From the NCBI RefSeq assembly GCF_016587415.1, contig NZ_BNJI01000001.1, forward strand, positions 5,991,501-6,055,500: 64,000 nucleotides of DNA, written 5' to 3'. The stretch is from Ktedonobacter sp. SOSP1-85 (lineage in GTDB: Bacteria; Chloroflexota; Ktedonobacteria; Ktedonobacterales; Ktedonobacteraceae). Each line of letters begins with the position of its first letter. Within the stretch, counting starts at the first letter, position 1. The notes under the pieces were generated by a model, which ran no database searches, was not told the origin of the DNA, and saw nothing but the letters and a program-made list of their open reading frames with translations. Of this stretch, positions 50,807 to 60,192 are shown one piece after another. A program made the position numbers and the translations under genes.

Positions 50807-51982
50807 ATGGCGATGCAACAGGCTCTGCGTAATCTGCTACGCGCATGTACCGTCTCCCTTTCTGTGCAAGGAGGGGGCCGTGGCACAGGCTTTTTCGTCG
50901 CACCCGGGCGTATCCTGACCTGTGCGCACGTGGTAGAGGCGGCCCGGCGGCGAGGACTACCGATCTCGGCCTTCAATTGTAAGGGCGAAAGCCTGGGAAT
51001 GGTCCAGATTGAACGTTATGAGTGTGATGTTATCCAGAATATCCAGGTTCTCAAGGACCGCCAGGCGAGCGAGTTGTATCCCGACCTGGCCTTGCTGCGT
51101 ATCGAACCGGAGGATCATCCCTGTGTCTTCCTGGATGCGCGCCCTGAGCAGATGCATACCCATGATGAGCTTTATGGTTATGGGTATGATGAACTGCGTT
51201 TCAAGGGTGGGGGCGAGGTGACTTTTAAGTTTGAAGGTTTTAGTTGGATTGATGAGCAGCGATACTTATTGAAGCTACGCGAAGGGCAGGCCCAGCCGGG
51301 CTTGAGCGGTGCGCCTCTGATACACGTAGGGAGCGGAGGCGTATGTGGGGTGATGCAGCAGAGGCGAGGTACGCAGGGCGAGATCGGCGGCTGGGCCATA
51401 CCCGCGAGCACCGTTTTAGGGGTGATGCCTGAACTGACGGAGGCGCAACAGCATCAGAATACGCGCTGGCAGCAGGCTCTTAGTGGAGAGCCTCAGGCCA
51501 AAGGGAAGCGCCCGGTGCGCATCGTGGATATCTGCTCTAACGCGAAAAGGGACCTGGCGTTGCGCGAAGCGCTTTTGACTCATACAGCACTATTGCGAAA
51601 GAACCGCGATTTAGTCTCCTGGCACAACCAGGAGATTGCGCCAGGTCAGGACGTGAGCCAGGAGGTACGCGCCCAGCTTGAGCAGGCAGATATGACGCTT
51701 CTACTGCTCAGCCCCAATTTTTTTACCACTGAAATAGATGAACTGGTAGAGCTGGCGATGCAGCGCGCCAATCCGCCATTAGTGCGTGTGATTCCCATTT
51801 TACTGCGGCCCGTGGATGACTGGAAGCGGGAGAAGTTTGGTGGCTTGCAGTATCTACCACGCGAACTCACGGATCGTGGCGAACACAAATGCATCAATAG
51901 CGCATCTAATGACTTGGTATTGATGCAGGTTGCACGCGAGCTGCGCCAGGTCGCGGAGGCGATCCAGGCCACGTTTGGATAA
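50807..51982 (+). CDS. trypsin-like serine protease-TIR domain fusion
   Basis: A 391-residue protein. The N-terminal trypsin domain has its catalytic triad: His41 in TCAHVV, Asp93 in PDLALLRIE and Ser167 in GLSGAP. There is no signal peptide. From about 237, a TIR-like domain shows IAPGQDVSQEV, ADMTLLLLSPNFF, the DELVELA helix (Glu312 and Glu315 are candidates for the NADase glutamate) and VRVIPILLRPVDDW. Such protease-TIR combinations, together with Trypco1, appear in computationally described conflict systems. A trigger or processing role for the protease, with the TIR as effector, is plausible but unproven. Confidence 0.88.
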   Translation: MAMQQALRNLLRACTVSLSVQGGGRGTGFFVAPGRILTCAHVVEAARRRGLPISAFNCKGESLGMVQIERYECDVIQNIQVLKDRQASELYPDLALLRIEPEDHPCVFLDARPEQMHTHDELYGYGYDELRFKGGGEVTFKFEGFSWIDEQRYLLKLREGQAQPGLSGAPLIHVGSGGVCGVMQQRRGTQGEIGGWAIPASTVLGVMPELTEAQQHQNTRWQQALSGEPQAKGKRPVRIVDICSNAKRDLALREALLTHTALLRKNRDLVSWHNQEIAPGQDVSQEVRAQLEQADMTLLLLSPNFFTTEIDELVELAMQRANPPLVRVIPILLRPVDDWKREKFGGLQYLPRELTDRGEHKCINSASNDLVLMQVARELRQVAEAIQATFG

Positions 51983-51988
51983 AAAATC

Positions 51989-52050
51989 TTCTAGGCAAAA
52001 GAAACTGGGGAACCAGTCCTGCCTGGTTCCCCAGTTTCTTTTGCCTAGAA
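51989..52050. terminator. 28-bp palindrome between convergent genes
   Basis: Arms 51989-52016 and 52023-52050 are exact. It starts directly after the protease-TIR stop and ends next to the nth stop codon. Confidence 0.75.
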
Positions 52051-52051
52051 C

Positions 52052-52780
52052 TTATTTTGTGGGGAGCATTGTTTCTTCTGGGTTGACGCTGCCCGCGTAG
52101 GCGCATTCAGAGATCAGCGGACACTGTGGACACTTAGGGCGCTGGGCATGGCAGATGGTGCGCCCGTGGCGGATCAGGTTTACATGCAAAGTGTAGGCCC
52201 ATTCTGGTGGGAGCGCTTTGAGGAAGATGGTATGGGCCTGGTCGGCGCTGACCTTGGGACCGATCAGGCCCAGGCGATGGGTCAGGCGGTGCAGGTGGGT
52301 ATCAATGGGCATAAGAGGTCGGCCCATATTAAAGAGAAGCACACAGGCCGCGGTCTTGGGTCCCACGCCTGGCATCTGCTGGAGATAGCGCCAGGCTTCC
52401 TCCAGTGGCTGCCCTTTGAGTTCATCTTGCAGAAAGGCGGAAAGTGAGCGCGTATCCCCCTTCGCTTGCTGCCACTCACTGAGCGTATGTAGCGCACTTT
52501 GAATGCGAGGTGCTTTTACATTCGCAAGGCCGCCACTCTTGATGGCCTCGGCCACCTCGTGGGTGGGTGCGTCGCGAACCTCCTCCCAGGTGGGGAATTT
52601 TTCTATTAACTGGCGGTAGGCACGCCCTGAGTTGATGTCAGAGGTGTGTTGTGAGAGAATTGTTCCTATCAGCCCGCCCAGGGGATCATGGTCTGGCTCC
52701 CAGGTTGGTTCTCCATAATAGCCAATCAGTAGATCATAAACGCGCTCTAAATGCTCCAGAGCGCCAGGCGTGATACCCAT
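52052..52780 (-). CDS. nth: endonuclease III-like DNA glycosylase
   Basis: A 242-residue HhH-GPD base-excision repair enzyme. The HhH motif MPGVGPKTAA has the catalytic Lys142, and PIDTHLHRL has Asp160. The Fe4S4 site is Cys210-X6-Cys217-X2-Cys220-X5-Cys226. Full-length. It is a bifunctional glycosylase/AP lyase of oxidised pyrimidines by family; substrate range cannot be read directly. Confidence 0.93.
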   Translation of the reverse strand: MGITPGALEHLERVYDLLIGYYGEPTWEPDHDPLGGLIGTILSQHTSDINSGRAYRQLIEKFPTWEEVRDAPTHEVAEAIKSGGLANVKAPRIQSALHTLSEWQQAKGDTRSLSAFLQDELKGQPLEEAWRYLQQMPGVGPKTAACVLLFNMGRPLMPIDTHLHRLTHRLGLIGPKVSADQAHTIFLKALPPEWAYTLHVNLIRHGRTICHAQRPKCPQCPLISECAYAGSVNPEETMLPTK

Positions 52781-52908
52781 ATTCTTACCCCTTCTTCTCT
52801 ATTTTTTTGACTCACTCTACAGACGAGCGACGGGGCTTTTTGGGTCTATGCCAGGGAAAAATGATTGTTTTGTTGTATCTCCTCGGGAATTCTCGCCACT
52901 ACGTGGCT

Positions 52909-52975
52909 CGCCGGGTGAGGGGATGTGGTGCCGGGCTGGCGAAGCCAGCCCGGCACCACATCCCCTCACCCGGCG
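52909..52975. repeat. 32-bp palindrome with trailing direct repeats
   Basis: Arms 52909-52940 and 52944-52975 are exact with loop GAA. Downstream are two CGAAGCGTCACA direct repeats about 25 bp apart (52973-53010). It lies between the nth promoter side and the 3' end of the hydrolase gene. Confidence 0.7.
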
Positions 52976-53026
52976 AAGCGTCACATCCCCTGACTCAGCG
53001 AAGCGTCACAGACGTTGAGAGCAGTC

Positions 53027-53857
53027 CTACAAAAAGTATTCGCTGACTGCCCTGGCGACTTCCTGGGGGCCGGTTTTGTTGAGCCCGAAATGGTCGAGGG
53101 CTGGAAATTCCCGCGTTTCAGCGCGCGGGAAGACTGCTGCGAGTCGCTTCATGCTTGCGTCCGCCTGCGGAATATGTCCTTTGCTGCCATACATGAGCAG
53201 GACACTCGCGGCTATTTCCCGGTAATTTTCATAGCTGTTGTCCAGGCGTGCTACTTCTTTGTGTTCACGTAGATTTTCCTGGAGGAGGCTCAGGATGGTC
53301 TGGAGCTCGTGAGACTTCAGGAAAAGCGGCAGCATGCGTTTCATGAGCCAGGGTGGTGTTTTGCGCGCGGACTCCGGACCCATGGCGAGGGTAAACTCGA
53401 CAAAGGCATCCAGTTTCTTGTTCTCGGCCAGCTTCTTTTCATAGCCCGGTATCCAGGCTACCGGGATGGACCCATTGATGGAGACACCGGGATCGTAGAC
53501 GGCTATTCTGGTGAATACCTGGTTGCCGCGGGCGGATTCCAGGGCGACAAGTCCGCCAAAGCTATGGCCGACGAGAAGATGCGCACCGGTCTGGCGTTGC
53601 AGCGCGAGTACATCTTCGCACTCTTTTTTAATACTGTAATCGTTGCCCTGTGGTCCGCTCTGGCCGCGCCCACGTCGTTCCATGGTGTGAACGGTGAAGT
53701 GCTCGGCCAGAGCACGCGCGAAGGCAGTATAGTCACGGGCCAGCGAGAGCGCGCCAGGCACCACAATCACTGCCGGCCCACTGCCCACGCTCAGGTAGCT
53801 AATCGTGGTTCCATCCTGGGAAAGTATTGTGCTGGTAGTCTCTATCGCAGTATTCAT
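53027..53857 (-). CDS. alpha/beta hydrolase
   Basis: A 276-residue hydrolase. The nucleophile elbow is GHSFGG, the oxyanion region VVPGALS, and the C-terminal catalytic His is in LDHFGLN. DTxxRRGRG-like ERRGRGQSG is typical of esterases/haloalkane-like enzymes. The substrate is unknown. Confidence 0.87.
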   Translation of the reverse strand: MNTAIETTSTILSQDGTTISYLSVGSGPAVIVVPGALSLARDYTAFARALAEHFTVHTMERRGRGQSGPQGNDYSIKKECEDVLALQRQTGAHLLVGHSFGGLVALESARGNQVFTRIAVYDPGVSINGSIPVAWIPGYEKKLAENKKLDAFVEFTLAMGPESARKTPPWLMKRMLPLFLKSHELQTILSLLQENLREHKEVARLDNSYENYREIAASVLLMYGSKGHIPQADASMKRLAAVFPRAETREFPALDHFGLNKTGPQEVARAVSEYFL

Positions 53858-53986
53858 GATAATGACTCCTTTGAAGTATCAATTGTCAGATGTGCTTTCG
53901 CATCACTGACCAGAGTATAGTGGGCAAAGGAGGAGCCGCGCGCCGCCCGACTGGGTGGTTGGGCGGGTGGTTGTGAGTGGGGATTG

Positions 53987-56900
53987 TTAGATCAATTTCA
54001 GGCGACTGGCGGCCGCGCTAGCTTCGATGCGGCTGTTGACGTCGAGTTTGCGGTAGATGTTTTTGACGTGGCCCTTGACGGTGTTGACGGAGATGATCAG
54101 CGCTTCGGCGATTTCGGGGTTGCTACGCCCGGCGGCGAGGAGGGCGAGCACACGCTGTTCCTGTGTGGAGAGTGGTTCGAGCAGCGTGCTGTCCGGGCTG
54201 CTAGCCTGGGGAGAGAAGGGGTGAGCGAAGGCGTGGAGGATGCTCTGGGTCCAGGTGCGCAGGGTTTTCTCTGTAAGGGAAGGCAGGAGTTCGCGCAGGA
54301 GGGTCGCCACTTCTTCGCCTTCATCAAGGAAGAGGCGTAGAAAGCCCGCGCCGCGCGCCTGTGCGAGGACGAGGGTGAATTGCTGGTTACTCTCTGGCAC
54401 CTGTTTGAGGGAGGCATGGGCGAGCGCGATGAGGAGCTGAATTTCCAGTATTCTCAACATGTGTTGGCCCTCTTGAGCGTGGCTGAGAAGCTGCATAAGC
54501 TGAGGTAGAGCGGTCTCTGCTTTGCCCCGGGCCACGAGCAGGCGCGCCGTGAGCAGGTGGATTGATTGCTGTTGCAGTGGAGTGAACTCCTGTCCAGAGC
54601 TGGTGAGCTCGTCAAGCGTGTGTTCTGCGGCCTGGAGAGCACCATCGCGAATCTGTGTGTGTGCTTGCCAGAGGAGGACATCTGGGACGAGTTGACGCGT
54701 ATGGCTGGCTGCTTGTAGGTGTACGATAAGCGCGGAGAGGGTTGCCTGTGCCTCGGTCTCTTTCCCGCGCACGCGCAGGAGGAGGAGTTGTAAGAGTTCT
54801 AGTTGCGTGCGCACGGCTTCCTCTCCCACAGGGAAATCGCCCTGGGAGTGGTGTTGATGAGATGCCTCGCGGGCCAGTTGCTCCGCCCTGTCAAGCTCGT
54901 TCCACGCGTAGGCAATGCGCATGAATCCGCACGCAACTTGTATGCGAAAAATATCCTCGCCGGTCTCATTTGGCCAGGGAGGTTCGGCCAATGCTTGCCG
55001 GTAATAGGAGTCGGCCTGGCGCAATTCGCCCATTTCGAGAGACACGTCACCCAGCATGCGTCCGATGACGCGGGTGAAGACACGATCCTTGACACGCAGA
55101 CTGAGGGTATAGCCTGCCAGGAGATGTTGACGGGCACTGGCGAAGGTGCCTGTCTGCATGGCTTCCATGCCCAGCGTGAGCAGGCAGCCGCAGTGCCATT
55201 CGATCCACTCCGCTGGCCGCTGCTGGTATGCCTGTTCAGGGCTGGTAGGCAGGAGGAGGAGTGCGGAGCGGGCGTAGGCGACAGCGGTCGTGACAAAGCC
55301 ATGAATGATGGTAAAGGTCGCGCGAAAGGCGTAGAGAATGCCGACCTGGAGCATGTCTCCCTGCGCGCGCCAGCCCTTTTCCGCCAGTTGGAGCAGGTCT
55401 TCGGCTGGCTCGATGCGCCAGACTCCGCCTGGTTGCTTTTCGGTGAAGATGCGCGCCTGGGCGAGGAGGAAGCAGAGGACAGGGTGCGCGGCTAGAAGGT
55501 TTTGTGGTAGCTGTTCCAGCCAGCGGCGCATGGTATGGTACTCGTTGGAGTAGGCATGCTCGTTGAGGTGTTCGATCAGTCGCCCGGCTCGCTCGAAGTC
55601 TTGCGCGAACAGGGCGGCCTCGATGGCTTCCGCGAGCATAGCATGTTCTTCATACCAGGAGCTGGCCTGTGCCGACAGTTCGCGCAGCGTCCCAGTTCCC
55701 AAACGGCGCTCAGCCTCGGCTCGCATGGCCTCGGCGAAGAGGGTGTGATAGCGATACCACTCGCCCGCACTGTCCAGTGCATCGAGAAAGAAGCCATTGC
55801 GCGCTACCATCTCCAGCCACTCGGCGCCATCATGTCTGCCTGTCAGCGCATCACACAGCGAGCCGCTCAGACGACCAAGCAGGCTAGTCTGGAGCAAGAA
55901 GAGCTGGAGCGGCTCCGGCTGGGCGGCAAGTACTTCGCTCAGGAAAAACTCCTGGATTGGGCGATGAGCGCGCTCAATCGTGGAGTCAGCGCTCATTTGT
56001 TTGAGCGCAGCCTCGATTGCCTGGGGCGTTCTCTGGCTTTGCAAGCTCAAGGCCAGCAGGCGCAGACCAGCAGCCCAACCCTCCAGTTGCGTATAGAGCG
56101 TGTGCAGGAACTCCTCGGCGAGTGCCTGTTGGAGGAATTGCTGGAGAAAGAGCGCCATTTCCTCCAGGGAGAAACGCAGTTGGGAGGTCTGGATCTCCAG
56201 CAGGTCGCCACGCGCGCGCCAGCGCACCAGTGGGAGCGGTGGTAGGCTGCGTGTCAGGATGATGACATGGAGAGAGGCTGGCAGGTTTTCGATGAAAAAG
56301 GCCAGCGTTTCGTGGATCTGAGCGTGCTCAATCAGATGATAATCCTCTAAAACCACTACGCCCTCCTGGACAAAGCGGCTCAGATCGTTGAGCAGAAACG
56401 CGAGCGCCGCCTGCAATGGCGCCTGCGTGAAAGGTTGTCGGGTACTCTGGGAGAGCTGTTCCAGGGCCGTCTGGCCGATTTGCGCGTCAGAAAGCTGGCA
56501 GGCGGCGATCAGCGTCGACCAGAAGCGCAGTGGATCGTTATCACCCGCTTCAAGCGAAAGCCAGGCCACAAACAGAGGAACCTGCGCCTGGCGACGCGTG
56601 AGCCAGCGACTGACCAGCGTGGTCTTGCCAAAGCCAACTGGAGCGTGCACGAGGGTTAACTTTTGCTGTCGGCTGCCATCCAACAGCGCCAGCAGAGGAT
56701 CACGCTCGACCAGTTGGGCTGGTAGGCGCGGAGGCCGTAGCCGTGTCTCCAGCAGCGGGGTGGCCGCCTGATGCAAGCCTTCCCCGCGTGTAGCCAGAGG
56801 TTTGGCCCCAGAGGTTTCTTTACTCGCTTTCTTCTCGCTTGCTATCCTTGATGAAAGCGCCTGTGCGATCTCCTGAAGCCGCGCTAGTGTCAGATCCTCC

Positions 56901-57157
56901 CCTTTGCCCATGTACGCGCGATACAGCTTGCCCTGGTGCTTGCGATACGCCTTCCAGTACCATCCACCGCGCCCGCTGCCAGATCCCTCCTTGCGTGCTG
57001 TATAGCTGCCCTCTGGGGCATGAAAAGCAAAGAGCGTCGAGCGCCCTCTTCCCACCCACTCAAACCACGCCGCCGACCCAACTGCGATCTCAAGCGCCTG
57101 CTCGCCTTCATGAGTCACAAGGGTGTTTTGCTCAATGGTAGGTGTTGATCGCGTCAT
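53987..57157 (-). CDS. LuxR family MalT-type ATP-dependent regulator
   Basis: A 1056-residue STAND-type transcription factor. The N-terminal ~100 residues (WFEWVGRGRSTLFAFHAPEG, GRGGWYWKAYRKHQGK, YMGKGEDLTLARL) look like an integrase-type arm-binding or AP2-like DNA-binding module. The NTPase has Walker A APVGFGKTT (about 172-180). A long alpha-solenoid of TPR-like repeats follows. The C-terminal LuxR HTH (STQEQRVLALLAAGRSN, SVNTVKGHVKNIYRKL) binds DNA. It should oligomerise on an inducer. ATG at 57157 is used in preference to an upstream TTG. Confidence 0.92.
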   Translation of the reverse strand: MTRSTPTIEQNTLVTHEGEQALEIAVGSAAWFEWVGRGRSTLFAFHAPEGSYTARKEGSGSGRGGWYWKAYRKHQGKLYRAYMGKGEDLTLARLQEIAQALSSRIASEKKASKETSGAKPLATRGEGLHQAATPLLETRLRPPRLPAQLVERDPLLALLDGSRQQKLTLVHAPVGFGKTTLVSRWLTRRQAQVPLFVAWLSLEAGDNDPLRFWSTLIAACQLSDAQIGQTALEQLSQSTRQPFTQAPLQAALAFLLNDLSRFVQEGVVVLEDYHLIEHAQIHETLAFFIENLPASLHVIILTRSLPPLPLVRWRARGDLLEIQTSQLRFSLEEMALFLQQFLQQALAEEFLHTLYTQLEGWAAGLRLLALSLQSQRTPQAIEAALKQMSADSTIERAHRPIQEFFLSEVLAAQPEPLQLFLLQTSLLGRLSGSLCDALTGRHDGAEWLEMVARNGFFLDALDSAGEWYRYHTLFAEAMRAEAERRLGTGTLRELSAQASSWYEEHAMLAEAIEAALFAQDFERAGRLIEHLNEHAYSNEYHTMRRWLEQLPQNLLAAHPVLCFLLAQARIFTEKQPGGVWRIEPAEDLLQLAEKGWRAQGDMLQVGILYAFRATFTIIHGFVTTAVAYARSALLLLPTSPEQAYQQRPAEWIEWHCGCLLTLGMEAMQTGTFASARQHLLAGYTLSLRVKDRVFTRVIGRMLGDVSLEMGELRQADSYYRQALAEPPWPNETGEDIFRIQVACGFMRIAYAWNELDRAEQLAREASHQHHSQGDFPVGEEAVRTQLELLQLLLLRVRGKETEAQATLSALIVHLQAASHTRQLVPDVLLWQAHTQIRDGALQAAEHTLDELTSSGQEFTPLQQQSIHLLTARLLVARGKAETALPQLMQLLSHAQEGQHMLRILEIQLLIALAHASLKQVPESNQQFTLVLAQARGAGFLRLFLDEGEEVATLLRELLPSLTEKTLRTWTQSILHAFAHPFSPQASSPDSTLLEPLSTQEQRVLALLAAGRSNPEIAEALIISVNTVKGHVKNIYRKLDVNSRIEASAAASRLKLI

Positions 57158-57191
57158 GCATCTCTCTCTTATCAACCTTGTTTATTAACTG

Positions 57192-57247
57192 CTAAACGCA
57201 AAGTTCCCTAACAGTATAGCATACTTGTGAGGGAACTTCGTGTTTAG
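57192..57247. repeat. imperfect inverted repeat between divergent regulators
   Basis: CTAAACGCAAAGTTCCCT pairs with AGGGAACTTCGTGTTTAG (16 of 18 positions). It lies near the luxR start, so it may be an operator or leader hairpin. Confidence 0.45.
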
Positions 57248-57417
57248 TTGCTGAGCCAGCATAATCTTCCTGCCGATCTTATCGCCCGGCGGCTCCGAAG
57301 GGGTCCGGAGGATGGTGTACGAGAGAAAGACCCTAAAAATGATGCTACGTTTTGGCGCTCTCTGCGATGACAATCATAGAGAATATTCTCCCACTTCTAT
57401 TGTCAAGGATGAGATTC

Positions 57418-57948
57418 ATGCAGATATCACCGGACGCGGGCGTGGGGCAGCGCCATGCCCCGCTCACGCTGTTTGATCGTTATGCCACCCATATTTTTCG
57501 CTACATCTATCAGCAGGTAGGGCATCGCCAGGACGCGGAAGACTTGACGCTGGACGTCTTTCTCGCGGCGACGGATAGCGAGGCACAACTCGCGCTGAAA
57601 AGTGAGCAGCAGCAACTGGCATGGCTGCAACGCGTGGCACGCAATAAGGTCATTGATCGTTATCGACGCCAGGTACGCACTACCCTTCAGCCGCTAGAAG
57701 CGGATGCCGAGATTGCAGACGATGATCTGACGCCAGAACAGTATAGCGAGCGCAACGAAACCTATGAGCGTCTCTTCCAGGCGGTGGCACGTTTGCCACA
57801 GGCGCAGCAGGAAATTATTCACCTGCGCTTCGTTGAGGGTCTGCGTTGCACCCAGATCGCGCAGATTCTTGATAAGTCTGATGCCTTCGTGCGTACGACC
57901 ATTAGTAGAGCTTTGAAGCGCTTGCGCACCTATTATGGACATCGATAA
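57418..57948 (+). CDS. ECF-type RNA polymerase sigma factor
   Basis: A 176-residue sigma-70 ECF protein. Region 2 has LFDRYATHIFRYIYQQVGHRQDAEDLT, linker YRRQVRTT, and region 4 has LPQAQQEIIHLRFVEGL and RTTISRALKRLRTYY. The start at 57418 follows AAGGATGAG. It is 15 bp from the next gene, its probable anti-sigma partner. Confidence 0.93.
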   Translation: MQISPDAGVGQRHAPLTLFDRYATHIFRYIYQQVGHRQDAEDLTLDVFLAATDSEAQLALKSEQQQLAWLQRVARNKVIDRYRRQVRTTLQPLEADAEIADDDLTPEQYSERNETYERLFQAVARLPQAQQEIIHLRFVEGLRCTQIAQILDKSDAFVRTTISRALKRLRTYYGHR

Positions 57949-57963
57949 GGGGGACAGGGAAGT

Positions 57964-59150
57964 ATGTCGGACTATAATCATTACCAGCCAGACCAGACAG
58001 AATCCGAGCAGGATCCACGCAACGAGGCGGTTATTCTCGCTCTCCATGAGAGCGTGGCCTGGCGCGAGCGGCAGACGCAAGAACTTTCAGACGCCGAGAT
58101 TGAGCGGTCTATCGCGAGCGTACGTAGTCGTTTCCAGGCGAGGCTTGCCCAGCGCGAGCAACCACACTTGCGTTTGGTGCCAAATAGCTCTCGTGCCTTG
58201 TCAGACTACACGCCACAACCGCGCCGGAGGATCAAACTGACGCGCTATATAGCTATCGCGGCCGTCATTGTCCTGCTCATTGGCAGCAGCCTTGCGATAA
58301 GCAACATGTTCCAGACGGGAAGAAGTAGCATCTCTAGCACGCAGCAGACGACCGCTACGCCATGGCCAACCCCAACGCTGACGGCGGCTCCAATACAATC
58401 CCCCAGAGAACAGGCCCAGGCGCTTGTACAGCAATTGGACAAGGAGACGCGCATGTGGGGGCAGGCGCATCCCTATCTGAATCCCACTGATGGGAAGACC
58501 TACCAGCTCGACTACAGCTACCAGGCGCTGGTAACACGGCTTCAGGCCCTTGAGAAGATCGCCAAATCGGACGCAGACTACACCTATATTGCGACCCTAA
58601 CCCAGCAGGAGCTTGAGCTACACCATGCATTTGAGCAGACCGCGCAAAGCAAGCCCTCGTTGAACCAGCCTACTGCAAGTGAACTGCACCTGCTTTCCAG
58701 TCTCAAGCTAAACAACAAAACGGTCATCGTTGTCTCGCTTGCCATGCAGAGCGCGCGTGTGTATACCAATGGTTCGCTTGCACGCTCGTTTCATATCGCC
58801 TCGAGTTTTACCCGACTGCCAACCATGCCTGGTCACTTCCAGGTTGACTACACGTTCGAACAGGGCACATTAGCATCCGATGCATTGCCACCAGGCCAGG
58901 GGCATATCGAGGTATCCTATGAACTGTTTTACAAAACCATCAAGCAGGCTGAGCATCCAGGGGCGTATTATAGGTCGTTCATCTACTGCAACCCACAGCG
59001 TTCGGTCTTTGGCCCGAACGCGCAACTGCCCCATATCGAGGGCGCACATACCGCTGATGGCAGCATCACCAGCGGGATTGAGGCCCCAGGGAGGACGCAC
59101 AATGGCTCTATAACTCTTTGCAAAAAGGGAGCGATATCATCGTCTATTAG
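57964..59150 (+). pseudogene. anti-sigma-like membrane protein with degenerate YkuD domain (frameshifted)
   Basis: An N-terminal cytosolic part (about 90 residues) likely binds the sigma factor. A membrane helix (about 94-112), a Thr/Pro-rich spacer, and an external helical region precede a YkuD/L,D-transpeptidase-like beta domain (VVSLAMQSARVYTNG, LPTMPGHFQVDY). The end reads HTADGSITSGIEAP, then the frame shifts: one C lost in CCCC (59084-59087) and the matching REDAQWLYNSLQKGSDIIVY tail is in the other frame to TAG at 59148-59150. The SHGC catalytic motif is not present (TSG-IEAP in its place), so it may be a sensor, not an enzyme. Confidence 0.75.
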
Positions 59151-59203
59151 GGTGTGTTTCTGCGATTGCTCACATTTGCTTGATCAGACCAAAAACTATC
59201 GTG

Positions 59204-59233
59204 AACGCCCTCTCTGGAGACAGAGAGGGCGTT
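59204..59233 (+). terminator. stem-loop after YkuD gene
   Basis: AACGCCCTCTCTG-GAGA-CAGAGAGGGCGTT, 13-bp perfect stem, followed by GCTTTGT. It follows the corrected stop codon by 53 bp. The remainder of 59234-59561 holds no gene. Confidence 0.75.
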
Positions 59234-59561
59234 GCTTTGTATATCGAACTGTTGTGTGCGCATTATATACTCGCTGCCGGAGAAGGCTTGATGCCACTAG
59301 CACATCACTCTTAACTGGTGGGTATCCTGTGTTGGTATCATGGAGGAAGAGGGGGTATAAATTCCCTTATCGACGTACCTCCTATTTTGTGTGCGCTGGG
59401 TAGTACTGCTGGATAGAGGCGTATGGTGGCGAACTGGAGAGCCTGACAGTGGTCATGCGTCCTCGACGGCTTGCGGAACGCGATGCTAGAATGGAAGGTG
59501 GAAATTTCCAAGTCCAGCGAGTGTTGAATAAGATATTATATTACCTATGAGGGTAGAACAT

Positions 59562-60191
59562 ATGTATTTAGACAAGACACTACAGCAATATTTAGATGAC
59601 CTGGCCTCCGCGCAGCCTACGCCAGGTGGCGGTTCCGCCTCGGCGCTGACCGGAGCGATGGGCGCGAGCCTCGCGTGTATGGTGGCGCGGCTCACGGTTG
59701 GCAAGGCCGACTATACAGTGGTCCAGCAGGAGATTGGTGACCTGATCGAACAGGGCGAGAGCCTGCGCGCCCGCTTCCAGGAGTTGATGCGCCTGGACAT
59801 CGAGGCCTATGGCAAGCTTTCAAGCTGCTTTAAGATGCCGCGTGAGACCAGCGAAGAGAAAGAGGCGCGCAAACAGGCCGTACAGGGTGCGCTTGTCGAG
59901 GCGGCCCTGGTGCCTCTTGAGATGGTCGAGCGCGCGCTTGAGCTTGTGCGCTGTTGCAAGCGCGTCGCCGAGATCGGCAACAAAAATGTGCTCAGTGACA
60001 TCGCCACCGCGACGTCGCTGGCCCTTGCCGCAGGGAACGGGGCGGCCTGGATGGTCAATGTCAACATTACCTCCCTGAAGGATGCAGACAAGGCTCAGGA
60101 GTTGCAGGGACGGCTGGATGGCGCGCTGGGACAGATTACTGAGGAGGCGTTAGGAGTTAATCGCGCAATTGAGGAGAGAGGTGCGAAGTAG
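59562..60191 (+). CDS. fchA: formiminotransferase-cyclodeaminase-like / methenyl-THF cyclohydrolase
   Basis: A 209-residue all-helical protein of the FTCD C-terminal/FchA family. LASAQPTPGGGSASALTGAMGASL and VARLTVGK are the family hallmarks, and GNKNVLSDIATATSLALAA lies near the end. FchA from methylotrophs is a methenyltetrahydrofolate cyclohydrolase. It precedes folD with 1 bp between stop and start, so the two are coupled. ATG at 59562 follows GAGGG. Confidence 0.92.
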   Translation: MYLDKTLQQYLDDLASAQPTPGGGSASALTGAMGASLACMVARLTVGKADYTVVQQEIGDLIEQGESLRARFQELMRLDIEAYGKLSSCFKMPRETSEEKEARKQAVQGALVEAALVPLEMVERALELVRCCKRVAEIGNKNVLSDIATATSLALAAGNGAAWMVNVNITSLKDADKAQELQGRLDGALGQITEEALGVNRAIEERGAK

Positions 60192-60192
60192 C

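Noticed and set aside
52973..53010. CGAAGCGTCACA direct repeats as an iteron cluster
   Set aside because: There are only two copies, next to a palindrome, with no replication gene or further repeats.
59151..59403. Continuation of the YkuD ORF to 59403
   Set aside because: The tail after the frameshift is Cys/Arg-rich, spans a terminator-like stem-loop and has no family match. The conserved tail is found in another frame ending at 59150.
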